A DNA stretch of 64,000 nt from positions 992,001-1,056,000 of the forward strand of contig CM066298.1 of the NCBI GenBank assembly GCA_033816765.1, given 5' to 3'. Shown piece after piece: positions 57,201-64,000 of this stretch (within the stretch, counting starts at the first letter, position 1; each line of letters begins with the position of its first letter). The stretch is from Nothopassalora personata (lineage: Eukaryota; Ascomycota; Dothideomycetes; Mycosphaerellales; Mycosphaerellaceae). The notes below the pieces were generated by a model that ran no database searches, was not told the origin of the DNA, and saw only the letters and a list, made by a program, of their open reading frames with translations. Made by a program: the position numbers and the translations under genes.

Positions 57201-60200
57201 AATTGGAATAGGCGCGTTTAAGGGAGATTCTATTACTAACGTTTATTTAGTTTAAGGGGATTAGCCCTCCGAGATCCTAAGGCAATCTACATTGAATGCT
57301 TAGGTACGGAAGCAATAAGTAGGCTAATATATAACTAACATTAGGATACCGTAGGTCTTTACGATGTATAAGCGTAAGGCGGATAAGAAGGAGCTAGTAG
57401 ACGCGAGCGTTTATAAACGCCTAGAATCACGAGTTAAGGGAGATATAGAATAGAAGCGTAGGGCACTGTACCTAGAATCTAAGATACCTAAAGGACAAGG
57501 TCCGTTCGATAGGAAGTACTTAACTAAGAAATTCTCAAGTATTAAGCGAGGTAGCCGGATTACGCTAGAACGACTTACCTTAATTAAGGTTAGTATTAAG
57601 CTATTGCTAATAGAAAGGGCCTTATTTGATAAGATGCTCTATAACCGGGAGGCAGTCCTTACTTAGGATTTTAGTTACATAAGGCAAATTAGGCACGACG
57701 TTATGCTACCTTAGAAGATTAACACGGTCCCTTATAGGCTATGGTAGGTACGTCCTATCCGGTTACACCCAAGTCTTAGGGCAATTGTTAAGCGCATAAT
57801 CAGAGCCCGGATTAAGAGTAACATCCTAGAATACTTATAAGGGGCATATTCCAATAGCTAGTTCCTAGTCGTAAAGAAGGTTAATGCCTCTAGAAGCGAT
57901 GTGCTATATCGGTTAATTAACTTAGCTATACTCCTAAATAAGGTTACTATACGCGATACTAACATTCCACCGGACACGGATAGCTTCTTAGAGGATTTTA
58001 CTGGGTACCGAGTCGCTTTACTTATAGACCTATTTTTAGGTTATAATTAGATTACTTTAGATAAGTCCTACCGGGACTTAATAGCCTTTATAACCCCTCT
58101 TAGCCTAGTACGTAACACGACTCTACCTTAAGGAGCTACTAATTTAGTTACTTAGTTCGTGCGTGCGGTAATAAAGATTCTACTTAATTACATCTTGTAT
58201 CGAGCGAAGCCGTTTCTCGATAACATCGGTATTAAGGGACTAACTAAGGACTATAGGAATGCCGAAGTAGAGCCTAGGTTAAGAAAATGGGTCGTTAAGC
58301 ACATTGTTTCCCTAGATCTAGTTCTTACTAACCTAGAAAGAGCTAGTGCGGTAGTTACTAGAGGCAAATCCTAATAGTTATACGAAAAGCTTAAGATTGT
58401 TAGGTACGTTACTAGCCCGGATGGTCGCTATCCTAACCTAAAGGTTATAGCTAAGATCCTAGATTAGCCTACGCCTACCTATATTAAGGAGGTCCGCACC
58501 TATGTAGGGCTGTATATGTACTTCCGGATATAGATACCCTAGTTCGTTATTATCGCTCGACTAATGTATAAGCTGCTAAAGAAGGACGCCGAGTTTACCT
58601 AGACAGAAAATAAGCAGTTCTCGAAAGAAGAGGTTACTAGATATCTTATATAGGCTCTAGCCTTAGTTACCCTCTACTACTCACCTAGTGCTAGGTCTAT
58701 CTTTATCTCAGTTAATGCTAGCGGCACTAGATAGGGATATATCGTTTCTTAAGAATTAATAGACAGCACTCGACGGCGTTACCCGGTACGGTATAAGAGT
58801 AGAATCTAGAACGCGTTAGAATCTAGATATAATACTAGTAAGCGGGAATGCCTTAGGGTCCTTAAGGGGCTTAAGAAGATCTAGAGATATATTACTAGCG
58901 TTAATTTTATCCTTAAGGTTAATGCTAAGACACTTGTATAGTAGCTTAACCGGCCGGCTTTAGACCTACCGAACTCGGCAATAGCCCGGTAGGTCGCATA
59001 GATTAGGTTATTTACGTTCGAGGTAAAGCACGTTACGGGGACTAGATACACTAGCCTAGATGCCCTGTCTCGTAGGCCCTCTACACCTTAGGAACCTAGG
59101 GAAGCTAACGAAGACGAAGTCGACTAGATGATTAATAATAAGCTGTTCGGGTACCCGGAGCCGGTCGATACATATCTAGTTAAAATCTAGAAAACACCAT
59201 ATCTCGGGGACTAATATTCTAAGGGCTCTTAGCAGCTTACTTAGGTTATAGAAACTAGGACCCGACCCGATAGTGTTACCCGTACTAAGTACCGGCGGCT
59301 AGTAAAGAAGAGCGTTAACTTCTTTATCCGAGACAAATTGCTATTCTTCTAGAAGCGCCGAGGAGTACCGTTATAACTTATAATTAACGATAATAAGGCT
59401 TAGAAGGAAATCGTTATAGAGTGCTATAAGAGACACGGTTACCGTAGCGCTAAGGTCGTATATAACCTTATTTCCGATTAGTATTACTAGGACGGGTGCT
59501 TCGCCGATGTCTCTACGTAGGTTCGAAGTTATACTCCCTATAGGTTTCGCCAAGGCAACTAGCGCGCTAGTAAGCTTCACTTATCGAGCCCTTAGGTTAT
59601 TAGTGAAAAATGGTACTCGGACCCCGTCTAGGTACATAAAAATAGATACCTCCTAGTTGCGCGCGAAGCACTTAGTAACTAGATCGAGGCTAGAGTAATA
59701 AGGGCACCTCCTAGCTCTAAGACGGTTACTAGGTTTCTATATAAGGATGTCTTCTATAGGCACGGCTACTATACTAAAATTGTACTTAATAACGCTACGG
59801 TTTATACGGCTAAGGTTAAGCGGTTGCTTATAGGACTTAGTGTTCGAAGGATCCGAATATTACCGTACTATCCGCAGTCTAATGCTCCGGTCGAGGTTAG
59901 GTACCGTCCGATTCTTATAGCGTTAGTAAAGCTTATAAGGAACACATACCGCGGATAGGAGCAATAGGTACCCGCTATGTTATAGGCTAATAGGACTACG
60001 ACCTGTCGTACTACTAGAATAACGCTAGCTTAGGTCCTATATAGCTATCGTACGATTCTACTAATTGAGGTTAAGTACCCGACGTAGGCAAATTATTAAT
60101 AGTAATCGGTAAGAACGACTAAGGACCTACTTACTATACGTGCGCGTTAACTCTAGGCTCGAGACCTTAGGTTAGGAGAGCTACATGCTCGAAGGAAGCG

Positions 60201-60530
60201 ACTAAGAGAACTTAGTAAGGACTACTTTAATTCTTACCGGAATGTTAACTTTGTTAGTTTCTAGAAGGGCGACCTTATTATAAGATTCGATAAGCTATAT
60301 AAGGATAACTTCTTACGCAAAATCGGTTACCGATAGTAAGGTCTATATCGGGTGTCTAGTGTCTCTAGGGAGTTTAGTACCTATATTCTTAAGGAACTTA
60401 ATAGCACGCTAATAAAGGGTGTTTAGGTACGAGAAAACCTTAAGCTAATTCTAGAGCTTCGCCCGGATAACATAGGAGTACTAGGCCTAGATAATAGGAT
60501 CGATCTCGTAATAGGGGGAGGGAGAAGTCG
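54218..60530 (+). pseudogene. Gypsy-D gag-pol remnant (Ty3/Gypsy)
   Basis: Plus-strand frame of more than 6 kb broken by RIP-type stops. Gag spans about 54.2-55.98 kb, with an intact 90-codon start at 54,218-54,490. The protease lies around 56.53-56.9 kb (CLINKGSEVNIIGQ, catalytic Asp to Asn, and LTILGRPQA). The reverse transcriptase at about 57.7-58.5 kb includes VALLIDLFLGYNQITLDKSY and KPFLDNIGIKG (YLDD equivalent). RNase H spans about 58.65-59.1 kb and ends LDALSRRP. The integrase spans about 59.3-60.3 kb, from IECYKRHGYRSAKVV (zinc-binding His/Cys altered) to LLPYYPQSNAP-type sequence. LTRs were not identified. Confidence 0.8.
57038..57063. repeat. Perfect 26-bp palindrome inside Gypsy-D
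   Basis: Both strands read the same: attta, then the core CCGGTCCCGGGACCGG, then taaat. It lies between the protease and reverse transcriptase segments of Gypsy-D and is identical to 60,869-60,894. Confidence 0.9.
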
Positions 60531-61300
60531 CTAATAGCGTCGCTAATAGCGAAGACAGTAGTAATTTAAACGAGATCGAGCCTATCGCCGACGAAGACGT
60601 ACTACCTATAGGAGTTAACGAAAGGGGATCGTATCCTAAACCGGAATCTAAGAAGCTATAGGTTAGGCCTTATAATCTTTCTATAGCCGAAATTTCACAG
60701 TTTAGTAGGATCGAGGCTAAGAACTAATTAGTTAGTAATAGCGTACGGAGTTTACTTCCCTTAGGTATGTGTTATGCATGCCCTTTAGTTTGTTAAGCCG
60801 ATTCGGTTATCTAGACTTCACTTTATAGGGTGTTCTTACCTTAGTTAGACCTTAGTTAGTAGAGTTACATTTACCGGTCCCGGGACCGGTAAATCGGATC
60901 ACGTGATAGCGTAGCATGCCTCTACCGAATGCTCACCTAGGTGGTTACTAGCACTGGTTTTTTCGGTTACATGTAGGGTCATCGGACCTTTAGTGTAATC
61001 TTAATAGCACTGCTCTTACTACTTATAAGACCGGTCTCGGCGCTACTGCCTTATAACGGTTATAGGGACATACGCTAAGAGGCATACTTAAGCGTAGCTC
61101 TCTACCTACTACTTCCTCTCTTTTTCTTTAAACACTAACACTATTACTAGAGCTACTAACACATCCATCTACCACTACACATATTAGACGGTTCTTTAGC
61201 CTCTCTCTCTTTACGACCTTAACCTTCTTTAAAGCCCCTACCCTAACACTAAGCTTTTAAAGCTTACTAACACTCTAGAGTAGCACTACGAGATAGCTAG
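60531..61300. other. Spacer after Gypsy-D with palindrome
   Basis: CpA-depleted, no gene recognised. It contains the second perfect palindrome and, around 61,100-61,200, a pyrimidine-rich stretch that could be the leader of the next coding block. Confidence 0.4.
60869..60894. repeat. Perfect 26-bp palindrome downstream of Gypsy-D
   Basis: Identical to 57,038-57,063. It is followed by cggatcacgtgatagcgtag, the inverted counterpart of the bases before the 53,768 copy. Confidence 0.9.
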
Positions 61301-63700
61301 CTCTTACGATCTTACTACTAGCGAATCCTAGTCATTATAGCTTTAGCTAGTCTATCGTTACGCCCGGCTAGCTCGAGCATAGCGCTTACTAGTACTGTTA
61401 TTAGGCTTACCCGCCTACCTTAGACCTTGTTCGAGTCCCTTCGCCTACCGGATAACGTTAAGTATGTCCTTACTAACACGAACACGCCGAAGTCCGCCGC
61501 TAATGTTATGTTCCGAGAGCTTAGTCCTTAGAAGCGGGTTAAGGTATTAAAGGACTTCTATAAGGGCTTCGAGAAGGTGTTTAAAGACTACTCCGTCTAG
61601 GTTAACCTGTTTTTCGAGGAAGTTAAGAGCGGTATGGGCAAGAGCTACTAGGATGAATTCCTTAGTAATAAGAAGCTCGATGTCTTGTTTCCTATCGTCG
61701 GTAAGATTCGTAAGACCGGTTTAGAGATTCGTAACCGAGAGAAGACTCTTCGAGCTACGCTTACCCGCTACTAGCTATAGTAGATAGACAATAAGATTCT
61801 TAATCGACGCGTTATCTCCGAGCTTTATAGTACTAATAGCGGGCGCCGCTAGTTCACGGCCTTTATTAATAAGTACCTAGACTACAGTAGGGCTATTAGT
61901 AGAATTTAGAGGGCATTGATCTAGCGTATAAGGATCGGCCGTAAGGGTATAGATCGTAAGCGAATTCTAGAGCCTAGTAATCTTACCCGGTACGATAGGG
62001 AGGCTAAAGTACGTAGCATTAATCCGCAATCGGCTAAGAGTAGGGAGATTATTAGAAGACACCGCCTAGCCGTCTATAAGGATAGCCTTCTATACTTTAT
62101 AGAAGGTACTATTACTAAGAAGTCCGCGTCCCCGGAGGATAGTATAGATTAACCTAGACTATCTAGCTAGTAATAGCCTTAGCTACGTTAGCTACTACCG
62201 GGTAGTAAAGGTAAAGGACGTGTAAAGAGTACTACGCTAACTCTACTAGCCTCTACCTAGCCTACAGTCCTATCGAGAGGCGGTCGTAAGTCGAGTCGAC
62301 TTAAGTAGCTCCGTATAGGCGAGAGCATAGGTAAGGGCATAACTGCGCCTACTTAATCCTCGCCTAACCGAACGCTAGACGGCGCACCTATACGCGAAGG
62401 TAGTCCGCTAGGTATACCGGTTAGCACCCTACGATCTACTCCGGCCCTAACTGAGAATAGTAATCCGATACTTACTATGTTACCTTCGGCTATAATTAGG
62501 GATGTATTAGTCTTTAAGGATTAGATCCTATAAGAAGACGAGGTCCTCCGGATTAAGCGCGCTAACTGCACCTATAATAAGCGGTACTGTAGCATTAAGT
62601 TTAGAAACTCGATTAATGTAGATAGCATTAACTAGCTACCTAAGCACCGGATAGCGGGCCTTAAGATGCTCGAATATGCTATCTCGGAGGTTCTTAAGAG
62701 GGATAGTAAGGTTAGCGCTATAATGTACGATTAGCATATTTGAGATTTCTACTATAAGGCCCTCTACTTCGTTACGAATCCCGGTATTACTACTAATACC
62801 CTATGTAAGCGTGCGCTTAAGGTCTAAAACTAGCTCTTTAAAGGCAAGAGTTTTTTAGCTATTAAGGTAAAGAATGGGTCGTGGTTTCGCCCTAATAAGC
62901 GTAGTTAGAAGACTATTAACCCGCTTAGCTACCTCCGTGTTCGAGGCAAAGTCGGCACTACGAGTAGTATCGTTACGTATGCTAACTACAACTAGATCCT
63001 CGACAAATTTAGCATTAATGAAGCTAACTAAGCCGATCTTAATAGTACCGGTACCTACATTAATAGTAACATGCTATACTAGTATAATAACGCTAAACTA
63101 GTACCGCGGGTTAAAACAGTTAGAGAGATAATAAGTTGAGAATTCGACGTGTACCGATAGCACCTACGAGAATTGAATAAGGTTAGTAACGGCGGCGTCT
63201 ACTAGAACATATAGTATTCTCTAAGCTAATAGATTATACAACAAGACCCCGGGCTATAGCTCTTATAAGTAGCGCTACACCCTTAACACTGTACTCGGTT
63301 TATCTCCTTCCCTAGGCCTACGATTTTTAGCTTTAATAGGGCTTATTAGGGGGGTGACGCGAACACTATAGTACAGTATGCTAGGGTCGACTTAAACCTC
63401 GAAATTAAGAACTACTAGACTAGTAACCGGCTTAACATGCTATACTCTCTTAACTTAGAGGGTACTAGTGGGCCGGAGTTTTTATACGGTTTTTATAAGT
63501 AAGGGAATGCTAGAGAGTTTATCTAGTAGTGCTAGACTAACGACTATATAGAAGACGGCCGACTTAAGCGTTTCTTCTCGGTTAGGATTTAGAATTACCT
63601 AAGTAAGAATAGCATTAGCTGGTTTAGAGAGGACCTAAGCGCTAGGCAAATACGGGTAACTACTATAGGCGTTCTAATAAGGTAGGCCGCACATAAGAGG
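61300..63700 (+). pseudogene. Unrecognised long RIP-mutated coding block
   Basis: Plus-strand reading with only RIP-type stops over roughly 2.4 kb, possibly in two or more frames. It starts with a helical region (61.4-61.8 kb: NVKYVLTNTNTPKSAANVMF, KVLKDFYKGFEKVFKD), then a basic Ser/Thr/Arg-rich linker (62.15-62.45 kb), a middle domain (LPKHRIAGLKMLEYAISEVL) and a compact C-terminal domain (about 63,120-63,690: TRFISFPRPTIFSFNR, VDLNLEIKN, LNLEGTSGPEFLYGFYKQG). It resembles no Gag, Pol, transposase or recombinase that I know. It could be an accessory gene of the neighbouring Gypsy, a separate DNA transposon or a captured host gene. Confidence 0.45.
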
Positions 63701-63712
63701 ACACTACGTTAG

Positions 63713-64000
63713 TGTTATTGTCTCGTTCCAGGGCTAGTCTCAAAAGAGAGATAAGTCAAGTCACGTGGCGGTATTATTCTTTGGAGAGGCTGAAGCAAGC
63801 TGAGCGAAGATGAATGATAGGAATAAGAGTTGTATTCCAATCAGTGAGATAGTAACATGAGTTGAACGCATCAGAACCATAAGGGTTTCTAGCGTTCCTA
63901 AATACAAAGGAGATAGAGCGTTTGCTCTCCGTGCTCTCCATGCTCTCCATGCTCTCTCGAGATCACCGAGATCAACGAGATCAACGAGATCACTTCAGTT
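63713..64000 (+). mobile_element. LTR of the young element, cut by the window edge
   Basis: The first 288 bp of the same LTR as 5,095-5,503, with one visible difference (gatcaacg here, gatcaagg there). Normal CpA/TpG content inside RIP-mutated flanks. It may be a solo LTR or the 5' LTR of a complete copy continuing to the right. Confidence 0.9.

Noticed and set aside
61300..63700. Starship captain (DUF3435 tyrosine recombinase)
   Set aside because: Considered for the unknown block, but no R...Y recombinase motifs or typical DUF3435 segments could be read.

Overview
The window comes from a filamentous ascomycete (Pezizomycotina). The genes carry introns of 46-80 nt with GTAAGT-like donors and CTRAC branch sites. 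They include a modular highly reducing polyketide synthase and a NACHT-ankyrin receptor paired with a SesA-type protein. Flanking repeats show repeat-induced point mutation (RIP): CpA/TpG are almost absent, CAG, CAA and TGG codons have become stops, and LTR pairs differ almost only by C-to-T and G-to-A changes. The species cannot be named from the sequence. A Dothideomycete-like genome would fit, but that is inference.

Layout. 1-0.69 kb: end of an unidentified acidic protein gene with one internal stop of RIP type. 0.83-6.8 kb: RIP-mutated Ty1/Copia element (Copia-1) carrying a clean solo LTR. 7.26-8.31 kb: RIP-mutated Tc1/mariner transposase on the minus strand. 8.3-31.3 kb: ordinary, non-RIP sequence with four supported genes, namely a SesA-like effector (10.4-11.2 kb, minus), a NACHT-ankyrin NLR (11.7-15.2 kb, minus), a 2,519-residue HR-PKS (19.7-27.7 kb, minus) and a FAD-linked oxidoreductase (29.6-31.3 kb, plus). 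The stretches 8.3-10.25 kb and 15.3-19.7 kb hold only weak or decayed reading frames. 31.7-63.7 kb: a RIP-mutated retrotransposon graveyard with a resolvable nest: Copia-2 is split by a chromodomain Ty3/Gypsy (36,969-53,403), which is split by a gag-only LTR element (43,019-52,498), which is split by a minus-strand Copia (43,272-50,453). A further Gypsy follows (54.2-60.5 kb), then an unrecognised degenerate coding block (61.3-63.7 kb). The right edge enters a fresh LTR nearly identical to the solo LTR at 5.1 kb.

How the genes work together. The NLR and the SesA-like protein each carry a short motif that aligns without gaps (RVVNQGYTRVGGDQNI against KVASQGPQVINGGQNI). It lies between the N-terminal region and NACHT in the NLR, and at the extreme C-terminus of the effector. 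This is the arrangement expected of fungal NLR/effector pairs that signal by amyloid templating (established for NWD2/HET-S), with a motif I cannot place in a named class. The NLR keeps only the tail (GTPH) of an N-terminal alpha/beta-hydrolase domain, cut at a 17-bp tandem repeat. The HR-PKS and the flavin oxidase are transcribed divergently from an intergenic region that now contains about 1 kb of AT-rich relic sequence, and they look like the core of a small metabolite cluster.
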